From NCBI GenBank assembly GCA_028693445.1, contig JAQUVI010000003.1, forward strand, positions 19,152-83,151: DNA of 64,000 nucleotides, given 5' to 3'. This stretch comes from Candidatus Absconditabacteria bacterium. Lineage in GTDB: Bacteria; Patescibacteriota; Gracilibacteria; Absconditabacterales; Absconditicoccaceae. Of the stretch, positions 42,855 to 55,175 are shown piece after piece (position 1 is the first letter of the stretch; each line of letters opens with the position of its first letter). The notes below the pieces were generated by a model, which saw nothing but the letters and a program-made list of their open reading frames with translations, did no database searches and was not told the DNA's origin. The translations under genes were made by a program, and so were the position numbers.

Positions 42855-43396
42855 TTTCAATACAAATGTTAGATTTTAAATATTATATAACAATAAACAA
42901 ATATATAACAAGTGAACGCTTACATTTTTAGGTAAAGAAAACACAACTTTGTCTTATTGAGCGTAGTCGAAATAAATAGTTTGTGTTTTCTACCGTTAAG
43001 AAAATGTAACATTGAACGGTTATATATTATTTATTGTTGGAACTAAACTGCGAACGTTGATGTTTTATTTATTTTTTCTAATGTAGTAGTCAACGGTTAT
43101 AACCAAAGATAAATAAAAATATCATAAGTGAAGCCATTATATTTTAGGCGTAAAAAACACAGAGCCAAGTGTTTGTTTGTGTTTTTTGCCGTTAAGAAAT
43201 ATAAACTGCGAACGTTGATGTTTTCTTTATCTTTTTACTACAAAATATTTTTCAATAATTATACACAACAATCAAACCATACTATATAAACTTTAGCAAA
43301 AAATACAAGACGACCATACAAAAGAATCTGATTTTTTTTGTATTTCCAAGTGATTGAGAATATAATTGAATAGATTTATACCTTTTCTAAAACTCT
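42855..43396. repeat. Gene-free stretch with two palindromic elements
   Basis: Two elements: 42889-43038 (terminal repeats AACAATAAACAAATATATAAC / GGTTATATATTATTTATTGTT, with TTGAGCGTAGTCGAAA inserted in the loop) and 43105-43234 (AAAGATAAA...TTTATCTTT, inner AAAACACAGAGCCAAGTGTTTG). The last 160 bases before the next gene have no clear motif. Confidence 0.8.
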
Positions 43397-45880
43397 ATGA
43401 AAATTCGCAAAAAGTTACTAGGATACCTTGCGGTTATTGGCTTATGATTTACTACATTTGCACCATCAACTATGATGGGAAATATTGTACATGCACAAGA
43501 TACCACAACACAACAAACATCTATAGAAGAATGACGAAAGGAATTTTGGGATTTTATCGATTTATGACTGAAACTTATATATGTGGTTTTGCGACCAATG
43601 CTATTTTTGGCAGGAATCGCTATGGATAATTCTATGGTATATTGATCAATTTTCAATATGGACGCTCCTTTATGGGCTTTTTGGAATATGACCAAAAATT
43701 TTGCAAATTTCACACTGGGATTTATAGTACTTTTTTCGATTCTCAAATGAATTTTTTCTTCTTTTTGAAAAGATAAATGAAAAGACGCACGAAGTCCTAT
43801 AACTGTAATAAAAAATACTTTAATTGCTGGTGTTCTTATACAAGCTAGTTGGTTTTTGACAGCAGCACTTATAGATGTATCTACTGTAGCAACATATTCT
43901 ATTTGAGGAATGCCAACGGCTTTATTAAAAAACACAGAAGATACAAAAAAACCTTTACCAAAAATTCTACCAACACACAGTCAATTAGATTTAGATAATA
44001 TGAGCACAATATGAGAAAAAGATCTTATGGTGCGATACAAAATACCGTTATCTTGAGAGTTTGAATGACAAACAATCAATGTTTCACCATGTTTAATTAG
44101 ACAATTATGAACAAGTTCTTATATCGTAGGTAGACAATATGGTTGAACAACAGTTGATTTCAATCATACAAACAAAAAATATATAACAGGTAAAGAGAAC
44201 CCAAGCAGAAACATCTGTGTATTTTGAAACAAAATCTATTTTTTCAACGAATTTCCAAATGTTTTATTAAGTGGTGAAAACAACTATTGAACAAGTCTTA
44301 TGAATAACATTAATTTATTGTGAAGTGGTGTTGCAAAAGAAGTTGCAAATTGTGGGTTTTTCATAGATTTACGACAAGAAAAAAGCAGCACTGGTGTATG
44401 TTCACAAGAGAAAATAAAAAATTGACTAACAGAAGAAAATTTTACAAAAATATTTTTAACTACTCCTATTAATGCTGATAACGCAATATGAGTAGGCGGA
44501 GATAGTAAAGACAGTCGAATAAACCAAACAGCAGCGCCAACAGTAGCATATATTATAGAAGAATCCAAATGATTTATGGGTCCTTTGGCTACAATATACG
44601 TATCTATTATGGATTTTGCAAATTTGGGAGATACTTCACCTCAAAACAGCTCTTTGGGTAAAAATTTATGAGATTTATTGATTAGACTCTGAGTTGCTTT
44701 GTGAATGGCTTTTCCTTTGATTGCTTTGGCTGTAGTACTTTTTATAAGAATCTGATTTCTTTGGGTTGTAATTGCTGCTAGTCCACTAATTATTTTGGCA
44801 AATGTTTTCAAAGACACACTCAAAATAGATAAAATACTAGAAAATTTTTCTATAGAAAACATATTAAAAGCTGCGTTTGCTCCTGTTATTACTGTATTTG
44901 CTCTAAGTATATCGGTAATATTTATGACAACATTATCAAGTTCTGTTTCTACAACAAATATGGATAAAATAGATGTTATATCAAAGTTTGGATGAAAATA
45001 CGAAGAATGACCAGATAAATGATTTAATTATATTACGTTTTTCTGATATACAGTAGCTTATCCAAAACAAGTATCAACATATGCTTGAGCCACATGAGAC
45101 TGGTTTTCTTGGATGATTGTATCATTTTGTGGAATAGGAATTATGCGATTTATTTTGTTTGCAGCTATCAAAGCAAGTTGAACCATCTGAAAAGTATGAG
45201 AAAGCATAAAGAACTTCTGAGAAAATGTAATAAAAACAGCTCCTATAGTACCTATGGCTGGTGGTGTTGGTATTGGAACACTCAAAGAACAATTGATAGA
45301 CTGAGATTTTGCAACAAAATATCGAGAAAATAAAGTTGTAGACCTACCAAAACAACAAGAAAATATGAACGCCTATCTAGAAGAAAGATTGCCAAGTATA
45401 AAAGAAGATTTCTGAAAAGATAGAACATTCTCAGATTCAGAAAAAACAATGGTAGAAAGTGCTATCAATACAAAAGATAGTGATAAAATAATATCAGTAC
45501 TTGAAGGTCGTTGATTTATAGACAAAGACGCAAAAGACAAAACAGCAGAATTAAAAAAACTATACGAAGGAAGTTCAGAATTTAAAGATATAATATGATG
45601 AGTCGATAATAATTTACAAAAAAAATTATTCTGAGATGCTGAATTTATTTTAAAACAAAAACAAGCAGAAGAAAAGAAATTAATAGAGTCTTTAAAAGAA
45701 GAAATATCAGACAAATACGAAACCGAAACAAAACTAAATGAAGCAATTTGAAAAATAGAAGAAGATGAATTAAAAACAATAGAAAATTGAAAAACAATTA
45801 AAGAGGTAGAAGCAGAATGAAAAAAATTTAAAATTACAAAATGAGATGATGGTAAATTAAAAACTGAAGAAATTATATAA
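43397..45880 (+). CDS. VirB6/TrbL-like polytopic membrane protein 1
   Basis: 827 residues. Signal-like N-terminus (ending VHAQD) and several membrane helices in two groups (about 50-150 and 430-620). The N-terminal core VVLWPMLFLAGIAMDNSMVYGS...LWAFWNMTKNFANFTLGFIVL is shared with the next protein and is common in CPR conjugation/secretion-like loci. A charged helical cytosolic tail of about 190 residues ends the protein. An internal ATG would start a shorter form. Probably an inner-membrane channel part of a type IV secretion-like machine; family assigned by pattern only. Confidence 0.65.
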
Positions 45881-45910
45881 CAAAAAACCATTTAGCCCCA
45901 TAAAACATAA

Positions 45911-47782
45911 ATGACTTTTATCAAACGCATAGCAAAACGATTAAAATCTCCACAAGGTATCAAAATAAGCCTAAGCATTTTGCTAATATCAATTTTTTTC
46001 TTCGCTCCAACATTCGCACAAAGCGCCAATACAGGAGAAGAAGAAACATTGAAAAACCTTCATTTATTTTTGGAAAAATTAACATGAATATTGTCATGGA
46101 TTTGGGTTTTGTTGGCTAGTTTGGCGGGAAAATTTATGACAAACGATATGATATATTGATCTTGGCTAAATTTGGATGCATATCTTTGGAAACTTCGAAA
46201 TATTTGTAAAAACTTTGCAAATTTTGGTTTGTTGGCGTTTTTGTTGCGATGAATTATAAGTTTTATCAAAAATAAATGAGAAAGTATACAAAAATTAATT
46301 ACCCAAACATTGATAGCAGGTGTACTTATACAAGCTAGTTGGTTTTTGTTTGCAGCAGTAATAGATGTTTCTACCATACTTACAGCATCCGTAGCTACAT
46401 TTCCGAGCAATTTTATAGATAAAAATGCAATACAAGAAAATGTAGTATTAAAAGAAGCAGGAAAAAATATGCACGCAAGTTATATCAAAATAGATCAAAA
46501 TGGCGGAATATCAGAAATTGAGAAAGGCAAAGATCTAAAACCTTTTAGTGAATTTAATGAAAAAGAATTCTTGGAAAAAATAATGCCAAAAGATGATTCT
46601 ATATCATGACCTTTGGTATATATTTGAGCTACTACATTGAAAATACAAGATGCTATAAATAAAAAAGTAGAGTGAGATCCAACAGCCAAAAAAGTATTAA
46701 CAACATCTTTGTTACAATTTCTTATGATAGGTTTATATTGTATTACTCTTATTCTTTTGATAATTGCAAATGTAATTAGAGTAGCCCTTTTGTGGATGAT
46801 AATTCCACTATCACCAATAATAATACTAATGATAGTCATGGGTAAATCAAAATCTATGGAATGAAAATGAATTCTCAAAAATTTCAACATTTGAGTTATT
46901 TTACATGCAATATTCAAACCAGTATTATTTACCGCTGTAATGTCTATGATATTGATATTTGTAGTAAGTATGCAAACAATGATGTGATGAAACAGTGAAA
47001 CAGTAGATATTCAATGAACAACAATAGGTATAAGCGACTGAAAAGCAGTTATGGAAAATCAATGAATAAGTAGTATAACTATAAATGACTCTTTATTTAA
47101 AGAAGTTTGAAGTGTTAGTAAAAATATATTCTCTGGATTAATTATATACTTTGCTACTATTTTTATGCTTCGATATATGGTAAAAATCGCAGCAAAATCA
47201 TGATGATGAACAATTTGAGAAACAATGGATAAAGCAACATGAACAATAGAAAAGATGGCAAGTACAGCACCAATATTTGCTTGATATTCTGCTGCAGCAT
47301 TGCAAAAATGATGAAATCAAGCTCTTGAAAAATTTGGAAAAGCTTCTTGAATAAATCTAAATTTCTCATGATGAAATGCTGGTAAGCTAGATTCAGACAA
47401 AAGGCTTAGAAGATTTCTTGATGAAAAACTTTGAATTGTTACACGATACGATTCAGACTACGAAAAACTAATAGATTCTGATGATTTTATAGGGACAACC
47501 AAATCAATGATAGGTGGCTTAAACCAAAATTCTTTTCCTAAACGAGAAAAAATATTAAATGAAAAAATCAAAGAAAAGAAGAAAATCTGAATAGAAGAGA
47601 TTGATGGTAAAAAGAATAATTATTTTAAAGAGGGAAACGAAAAATCAATAAAGACATTAAATACAGAATGATTCAAACTACTACACGAAAAATTATGATG
47701 AAAATTATGAGACGAACCTAAAAATTATGATTGATTCCTAAAATTAATAAGAGAAAATTATTATCACCCAAAGAAAGACTAA
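45911..47782 (+). CDS. VirB6/TrbL-like polytopic membrane protein 2
   Basis: 623 residues, paralogue of the upstream protein: SWIWVLLASLAGKFMTNDMIYGS, LWKLWNICKNFANFGLLAFLLWGII and TLIAGVLIQASWFLFAAVIDVST align with it. In LWKLWN the second Trp is CGA (46196-46198) where the paralogue has TGG. A Gly-rich region (SGGGTIGETMDKATG) follows the last helices, then a charged tail. It is co-transcribed with protein 1 (gap 30 bases) and with a transglycosylase-like gene after a hairpin. Confidence 0.65.
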
Positions 47783-47800
47783 AACCCTTGCAACTTCACC

Positions 47801-47844
47801 AAGGATATATATAAGATTAAGGTTTTATATATGTCCTTTTTTTT
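47801..47844 (+). terminator. Terminator-like hairpin abutting next start
   Basis: AAGGATATATATAA (47801-47814) pairs with TTATATATGTCCTT (47825-47838), followed by T8 ending exactly at the ATG of the next gene (47845). It may attenuate, or occlude the start codon. Confidence 0.7.
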
Positions 47845-48684
47845 ATGAAAAAATTATTTATTTTGCTGGCTAGTATATTAAGTTTGGTTGGGCTTTCCGA
47901 GACATATGCTTATACTCCAACTAGTCAAGATATGTTAACATTGGTCCAACTAAAAGACACTCTTGATCAAATAAATTCATGAAATGTAAAAGATATGCGA
48001 AGCTTTATGACTCAAATCAAAAAAATTCAACCTATGGTTGCTCACGAACCTAGAGTTTCTTATTTATTACAAGAATTACATACTCACCTATATTGACAAT
48101 TTTCTACAGAAAAAATTAAGACAAAAATTTCATCTAAATCTGGATGGAATGAATTTTTGGATTTATACAATACAGGAATAATTGAAATTGATATGGAAGA
48201 CAAGTGTTTTTGACGATACAATACTTTAGACAATATTAGTTTTGCAAATAATTTTCCAACTGCACTTACTATAGCTATACGATACAGAGAAAGTCATTGT
48301 GGATATTATCTACCAAAAAATGGAGATTGACCTTTCCAAATACTTACAAAAGATTATTGAACTTGAGAAATTACAGAAGAAATTTTTACAGAAAGCGTGC
48401 AAGATTTTATAGATTTTTCTAGATCAAAGTTTGATAGATACCAAAGCAGAGTCCATCAAAATATAACATATACAGGCATAGATATAAAAAGTATAGTTTC
48501 TCATTCTGCTTTGTATAATTGATGATATGTTTCTGGAGATGCAGTTATACCAAACGCTCCAAAATATCTTTACGAATGATATGTCCCATACAATTCTTGA
48601 CAATATGCTTCATGAACAATTAGGCACTGAGTCCTTCCAAAATTTATCAAAACTCTGGAATATGAAATTAATAATTATTATTAA
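47845..48684 (+). CDS. Secreted lytic-transglycosylase-like protein
   Basis: 279 residues. Signal peptide (MKKLFILLASILSLVGLSETYA), a helical region, then a lysozyme-like motif: ALTIAIRYRESHCGYYLPKNGDGPFQI, where Glu in RESHC is the likely catalytic acid and NGDGPFQI matches SLT (S..GLMQI-type) positions. C-terminal part HSALYNGGYVSGDAV also fits the fold. It follows two VirB6-like proteins, as VirB1-type transglycosylases do in T4SS loci, so it may open peptidoglycan for the machine. Confidence 0.72.
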
Positions 48685-49016
48685 AATTCTATGTCATTCT
48701 GACTTTATCAATTGGAGTCGGAATCTAATTTTATACCTCGAGCAATAAAAAGAACAAATAAAAGAAGGAAATCATCACTAATCTCTCTTTGTCACTCTGA
48801 ATGATAACCTATTCTCTTTGTCACTCTGAATAATAACCCATTCTCTTTGTCACTCTGAATGAAATGAAGAGTATAAGAGAGCTTATTCTCTTCGACTACA
48901 CTCAGACAAAGTTCTAATACTCAGAGGAATATAGATATTATAACTTAGAACTTAGATTTTTTTCTACCCTCTACGAACTACCAACTACCGACTTTATGAC
49001 TTTATAAAACAACCCA
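48685..49016. repeat. Gene-free stretch with several repeats
   Basis: GTCATTCTGACT...GGAGTCGGAATCTA palindrome (48693-48728), an AGCAATAAAAAGAAC...GGAAATCATCAC element (48741-48780), then CTCTTTGTCACTCTGAAT three times with a 29-base period (48785, 48814, 48843). Then comes the segment found inverted at 2480-2580, ending with TTCGACTACACTCAG. No gene. Confidence 0.8.
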
Positions 49017-52000
49017 ATGCCAAAGAAAACAATTGATACCGAAAAGCTAATCACCTCTCAATTTTCCGAAAAAATCACTTTTCAGGGAATCAGAACGCAT
49101 AACCTCAAAAACATAGATATCGAATTACCAAAAAACCAGATTATCACAATCACTTGAGTTTCTGGTTCCGGTAAATCTTCTCTAGCTTTTGATACAATTT
49201 ACAAAGAATGACAATTTAGATATATCGAATCACTTTCTAGTTATCTCAGACAGTTTTTTAATCTTGGAGAAAGACCAGAAATTGACCATTGTACCTGACT
49301 ATCCCCTGCTATAGCAATTGAACAAAACAAAAAAACAGGAAATTCCAGAAGTAGCGTATGAACAATTACAGAAATTGATGATTATCTCAAACTTCTATTT
49401 GCAAAACTTTGAGAACCATATTGTTATAGCTGCCACAAAGAAATGAAACCACAAACAGTAGAACAAATAATTACCGAAATAAAAAATCAATATACTGACA
49501 AAAAAATATATCTTTTACAAGAATCAGGAAGCTTTGAAACCAAAACCCAACTTGCAGAATTTGTTAAGAAAAATAGAAATCGTGTAGAAAAAGGTAGATG
49601 ATTTACAAGATATCTAATAGTAAATAAACCACAAAATCAAGAAATAATCAGCGAAACTATAAACAACGCAGCCAAAATCAAAGCAAAAAAAGCAAAACCA
49701 ATCAAAGAACACAACAATCTAGAACCTATCGAATATTTCTATTTAGAAACACCAAATGTTCCTGATATATATTTTCCAATAAATATTTATTGAATATACG
49801 ATCGTATAACTATAGAAGAGATCAAAATTCCAAGAATCAAAGAAGATATTATAAAAATACTCAACGAAACCAAAAAATTTGGTATTTTTTGCTCAGAAAA
49901 CACTAATCAAAACATCACACGATATACAGACAAAATGTATTGTCCAGAATGTAATGTTACATATCCAGAATTCACTACTCAACATTTTTCTCCAAATCGC
50001 CAAGAATGAGCTTGCCCAAATTGTCTTGGTCTTGGGGAAATTTTACAAGTTGATATGGATAAAATTTTGGATCCAGAAAGCCCTTATACAAAAGCTATTT
50101 TACCTTGGAGAGATTCCAATCTTTGACAATGACTTTTACAGAAATTAGCACAAAAATATAGTATAGATCCAGATAAATTTTGGAAAGATTTACCAGAATG
50201 GTTTCAACATGTAGTTTTGTTTGGAGACAACGAACTTTTGAGAATTCAATATAACGCAAAATTTATGAGTATCACTTATAAATGAATCGAAGAAATCATC
50301 AAAGATCAATACGCAAAGTGACTTCTTACTGTGGATTTTCAAGCAATGCTTGATATGAGAACCTGTCCAGAATGTAATGGCGATAGATTAAAAAAAGAAA
50401 GTTTAAATGTATTTATTTCAACAAAAACAAACAAAAAATCAGACTCTTTTGTCAAACATAATATTGCAGATCTACAAAAAATGCCATTACACGAATTGAT
50501 TGATATTCTCAAAAATTATAGAGAAAAAACAAAAAAAGATGCTACATTAGTACAAAGAATAACTCATCCATTGATAGACAGATGCCAAACAATAAGTGAA
50601 TTAGGACTTGGATATCTAATGCTAAATAGATGAATTGATACTCTTTCTGGATGAGAGATTCAAAGACTTAGACTAGCCAAACAACTTGGAAACAAACTCA
50701 CGGGAATTATTTATGTTTTAGATGAACCAACTATTTGACTAGATGATAGAGAAATCCAAAGAGCAATAACATCTATAAAAAAACTCAAAGAAATGGGAAA
50801 TACAATAATCGTTGTAGAACACAATGAAGAATTTATCAAAGCTTCTGATTGGATTGTAGAAATATGACCAGGAGCTTGAGACTTCGGAGGAGAACTTTTA
50901 TTTAGTTGACCTTACAATAAATTTCTAAAATCAGATACGCTAACAGCTCAATATATAACAAACAAAAGAAAAGTTAATATAGATTTCGAACATCATCCAA
51001 CAAATAAAAATATACATATTAGAAAAGCCAGCAAATATAATTTGCAAGATGTTTCAGTAGATATAAAATTTTGAAGTTTTACTGTAATTACAGGCCCTTC
51101 GGGAGCAGGGAAGACCACTTTAATGTATACTACCCTTTATAGATTTCTAAACGAAAAAACCAAATTTATACAAAGCTATATTAGACTTCAATTACTCAAA
51201 AAATGACGAAATCGACAAGAAATTTTAGCTGCTCCTATAATTCACAAAAGCGAATACGAGCATTACGAAAATCTTGCATTACAAGAGTTTTACAAGGATT
51301 TAGCGGTTGATACGATTACAGGGCACGAAGAAGTAAAAAATGTAATTTACGTTGATCAGACCAGCATAGGCAAAACACCTCGTTCGTGCCCTGCCACCTT
51401 TATTGGGACATTTGATCATATCAGGCAACTTTATGCTGGAACCACAGAAAGTAAATATCTTTGATTTAATGCCAGTTATTTTAGCTTCAATTCCAATAAA
51501 TGAGCATGTACTGCATGTGATGGGTATTGATACAAAAAAGTTGAACTTCAATTTCTACCCGATACATATATTCCATGTGATCTTTGTAAAGGGAAAAGAT
51601 ATAAAAACGAAATTTTGGATATAAAATGGAAATGAAAAAGTATAGCTGAAGTTTTGGAAATGTATGTTGATGATGCTTTAGAATTTTTTAAAGAAATTGA
51701 TAATATCAAAGAAGACTTGGAACTTATGAAAGATATAGGTCTTGGCTACCTCAAAATGTGACAACCAGCACATACGCTATCAGGATGAGAGAGCCAAAGA
51801 GTAAAATTAGTAAAACATCTTCTCAAGTCATATAAATGACATTCTCTCTACTTTTTAGACGAACCAACTGTTGGTTTACATATGGCAGATATAGAAAAAT
51901 TACTCAAAGTAATCAGAGAATTTCTAAATAAATGAGATACAATACTTATGATAGAACACGATCAAAATATAATAAAATATGCCGATAGCATTATATATTT

Positions 52001-52028
52001 AGACAATGGAAAATTAATCAAAAGTTAG
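49017..52028 (+). CDS. uvrA: Excinuclease ABC subunit A
   Basis: 1003 residues, slightly longer than the usual 940. Tandem ABC ATPase: Walker [17 protein letters not shown], zinc-binding Cys in CYSCHK, signatures [15 protein letters not shown] and [16 protein letters not shown], Walker B VLDEPTIGLDD and [11 protein letters not shown], second P-loop [13 protein letters not shown]. The DNA-binding zinc module is FNSNKGACTACDG...CDLCKGKRY. It forms UvrA2 for nucleotide excision repair. The N-terminal insertion domain is divergent. Gly in both P-loops and in LSGG are partly TGA. Confidence 0.93.
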
Positions 52029-52148
52029 TCTAGACTAAAAACCTTGCTTTTAGTTTTAAAATATATATATTAATAGTTGCTGTTTTAAAAAATTTATGGT
52101 TATAACAGTTACACTGATTTATGGTGTATTTATTCAATAGATTGTCTT

Positions 52149-53108
52149 ATGGTCATAAGAACTTTTCACAAGAAAAGAAACATCAAGAAAACCCTAATTA
52201 TTTTGTTTTCAATGTTTATTTGAGTTATTATTGTAACAAAAATTTTCGATTTTATACAAACAGAAATTACAGAATCAAACAAAAATGAAAATCTTAACAT
52301 TTGAAAAAATATTAGTTTTTATTGAGAAATAAGTATAGAAAGCAACTTTCCTATATATACACACAAAATTACAAACAAAAATTGAGAAATTATTTTTCTC
52401 AAAAGCAGCAATATAAACCTCAACAAATATATTTGAGAATTAGAAATTTATTGAGAAATAATAGATCACAAAGGAAATTCTCCAATAATAGAAGTTTCTT
52501 CAATAAAATTCCCAGAACAGAGCCTTATTATAAAAAATAATATATACTTTTTTGTCAAAGATATGCTATATCTTGATTTTACAAATCAACCAGATCTTTC
52601 AGCAAAAAAAGATGATAAAGAAATTCAAATTTTTTACAAAGATGAAAAAATATCAAATATAGAACGTTTTTTATGTAACAGAGTATTAAGACAAAAAGAT
52701 TGTAATTATTTAATTGAAGATTATTGAGCTACTCAAAAAGAAAATTTTGATTCTTATCGATGATACACTTATTACAAGCACTGAACTGGTTTACGAACGG
52801 TTTTTGACGGGACAATGTTTGGTTATATTTTCAAAGATATAGAAGTAGATAATATGTTAAGTCTTTCAAATATTATTAGAATAGTAGACAAAAACTTCGT
52901 TTTGGAAAACAAAATAGAGACAATCAAAGAAACATGCGCAAAAAACTGAGAAATTATAGAAAAATTTAATACAAGCTCTATTCAATATGATGACGATAAT
53001 AAAATCCATATAATTATAGAATCACAAAAGAGTAAAAATAGTTGTAAAATAACTTTTGATATACGAAATGAACGAAAAATTATTCAAACACAAATAATTA
53101 ATAAATAA
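52149..53108 (+). CDS. Membrane-anchored hypothetical protein
   Basis: 319 residues. Basic N-terminus and one membrane helix (about residues 14-33, TLIILFSMFIGVIIVTKIF), then an extracellular mixed alpha/beta region with a Cys pair (FLCNRV..., DCNYLIED) and a WGYTYYKHGTGLWTVFDGTMFGYIF segment. Two of the Trp are CGA. No family recognised. It is closed by a strong bidirectional terminator shared with greA. Confidence 0.65.
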
Positions 53109-53136
53109 AAAAACCTCCTTAAGGAGGTTTTTATCA
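53109..53136. terminator. Bidirectional terminator
   Basis: AAAACCTCC-TTAA-GGAGGTTTTT, perfect stem between convergent genes. Confidence 0.92.
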
Positions 53137-53149
53137 AAAACAATATTTA

Positions 53150-53638
53150 TTATTGAATATTTACAATTTTTACATCAACTTTACCAGTTGCCAATTTCAT
53201 TTTTCCAATTTCTCAAATCTTTTTTCATTTAATAGCCAATCACAACGGAGATTCTAAAGATATTTTAAGATTTTTTCAATCAATTCAAGTTTCACCAGTA
53301 CCAACTATATCAACCGTATATTCTTTGTCTCATTCTACAGAAACGGTAACTTTTGTTCAATAATCGACAGTTTTATCTGTTTTTTTAGATGTTTTTTTCT
53401 CTTCTTTGATTATTTCTACATTATGAATCAACTCCTCTATTTCATTAATTCTTGTTTGAGCAAAATCTTTGTCCTCCAATGCAGACTTATATTCAAAGTT
53501 TTCTGAAAGATCTCACATAGCTTTCGCATCTGACAATCTTTCAAGAATTTTTGGAAGTTCAATTTTTTTGAGATCATGAAGTTCTTGAACCAATCTTTCA
53601 TATCCCTCCCTTGTTAAATAATTAATTTTCGTAGACAT
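53150..53638 (-). CDS. greA: Transcription elongation factor GreA
   Basis: 162 residues. N-terminal coiled coil with the acidic tip AMGDLSENFEYKSA (Asp/Glu that reach into the RNA polymerase channel), and a C-terminal FKBP-like domain ending GKMKLATGKVDVKIVNIQ. It stimulates transcript cleavage in backtracked polymerase. Many Gly are TGA, including the one in AMGDLSEN. Its terminator is shared with the upstream convergent gene. Confidence 0.94.
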
Positions 53639-53721
53639 TTCTTATAAATTTTAAATTATAAATATTTAATCTAATCATAAAATCGCATTATTAGATATTA
53701 CACTCTCTAGAAACCCAAGAA

Positions 53722-54039
53722 TTATTTTGAAAGAAATTCTTTAAAACGTTTAAACGCGTGGTTTACAAGATCTTCAACATATTTAAATCAGACTTTACTA
53801 CTATAGGTAAACACTTGACCATCACAATCAAATAAAAACTTTGCTTCATATCTACCTTGTTTATTTTTTTGGATTTTATAATTCAAACGAATTTCTGCAT
53901 CTTTCTTTGTATATACTTTCTGAAGATAAGCATCAAGTTTACCATCAATATTTTTATTTACAATATCTTTAATAACAGTTTGTTTATATCCAGGAACATT
54001 ATAAAAACTATAAGACACTTCTACTGGTTTACCTGCCAT
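53722..54039 (-). CDS. HPF/YfiA-like ribosome hibernation factor (candidate)
   Basis: 105 residues. beta-alpha-beta-beta-beta-alpha order with DAYLQKVYTKKDAEIRLNYKIQKNKQGRYEAKFLFDCDGQVFTYSS and a final helix FKYVEDLVNHAFKRFKEFL. This resembles the short HPF form (kLxkYx..a.v.l...GxyxaeixlxxxGxxl...d.y.aIDxaxdrLxxQL). There is no C-terminal dimerisation domain. Assignment is moderate; the N-terminus is atypical. Confidence 0.55.
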
Positions 54040-54119
54040 AATATCTTGTTGATAAGAAGATAAAAAACATCATTACAATTTGATTATACAAAAGCCACAA
54101 AAAAATTCAACTACAAAGA

Positions 54120-54620
54120 TTAAACAAGTTGTTCCAAAAACTTTTTCTTTACATCATTATCTTTTTGACCTTGTTTTATCAATAAATAACTCTTTCTAAT
54201 TAATTCTCTTATATCCTGATAATAAATCAAACCAAGTACCTCCTGTAAATTAGCCCATTTATAAATACCTATATATCACTCAATTTGATCTATTGAAACA
54301 ACATTTGGATCACCAACAAATTCCATCAAAAAATATGTTACATCCTTATCTATTGGTCACTTATTATCAATATTTCTAATCTGAGTTATTCAAAGCAGTT
54401 GTTTTAACTTAAGTTGATTTATAGGAATACCAGATTCTTCACTAACTTCTCTTATTGCTGCAACTTCCAAAGATTCATCTCATTTAATTTTTCATTTGGG
54501 AGAAACTCGTTCTATTTTACCAGAAAGAGCGTGTCTTTTTATCAAAAGATATCTTGGTTCTCCATCAACGGGATCAAGATAATAAATAATACCTCAGGCA
54601 CTTTGAATAATATCTGACAT
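54120..54620 (-). CDS. Nudix hydrolase
   Basis: 166 residues. The Nudix box is GKIKGDESLEVAAIREVSEESGI (GX5EX7REUXEEXGU) with catalytic Glu residues. The preceding EWVSPKG contains Trp encoded by CGA (54509-54507); in this family Trp or Pro-rich WxLPKG is usual. The start is AGGIIYYLDPVDGEPRYLL, typical for dinucleoside polyphosphate-type Nudix enzymes. Substrate unknown. It lies between an HPF-like gene and the coiled-coil protein that follows hrcA. Confidence 0.92.
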
Positions 54621-54635
54621 TAACAATAAAAAAAA

Positions 54636-55172
54636 TTAAAATAAAAGTTGGGCGATAATATCTGGTGTTCAGTCATAAAGACTTAGTATAGCATCTATCC
54701 TTCATTTATCTGCTGCTCATTTTTCATCATTCCTTCGTGGTTGAATTCCAGAAGAAACTATACTTTCTATTAAATTAAGCACGTTTTTTCTACCAAATTT
54801 TTTTTCTAAAAGATCAAATGTTTCTCTATTATAATCATAAACATCCAATTGTGGCTTCCTATTTTCCAATTCTTTTTGAGAATTGTTTATTTTTCACTTT
54901 AAATTTTTTAAAGCATTTTTAAAATAAGGTAATTTTTCCCTTTCTTCCAATTCCTTTTCTTTTAACCATTTTTCATATTGATCATATTTATTACGAATTT
55001 CTTGCTCCAATGTTAAAAGCTCTTTTTTTTGAGAATTATCATCATTTTTTTCCTCTTTATTTTCCTTATTATCTTTTTTATCTACATTTCTTGTCAAACT
55101 ATTTTTCAACTGATTCAATAATCAAGAAAATCATCACTCATTTGTTTCACCTGGTTTTTCTATATTTTTCAT
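54636..55172 (-). CDS. Charged coiled-coil protein after hrcA
   Basis: 178 residues. After a Gly-containing N-terminus (GETNEGGFSGLLNQLKN) there is a strongly charged coiled coil (KKDNKENKEEKNDDNSQKK...). A C-terminal helical part (DYNRETFDLLEKKFGRKNVLNLIESIV...AILSLYDGTPDIIAQLLF) follows. It starts three bases after the hrcA stop, the place where grpE often lies, but I cannot see a GrpE signature. Function unknown. Confidence 0.6.
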
Positions 55173-55175
55173 TTC

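Noticed and set aside
43387..43935. Minus-strand frame of 182 codons
   Set aside because: Lies opposite the VirB6-like protein, whose frame is conserved with its paralogue.
48785..48860. Possible CRISPR array (three 18-base repeats, period 29)
   Set aside because: Spacers are only 11 bases, nearly identical, and there is no cas gene; this is a tandem duplication.
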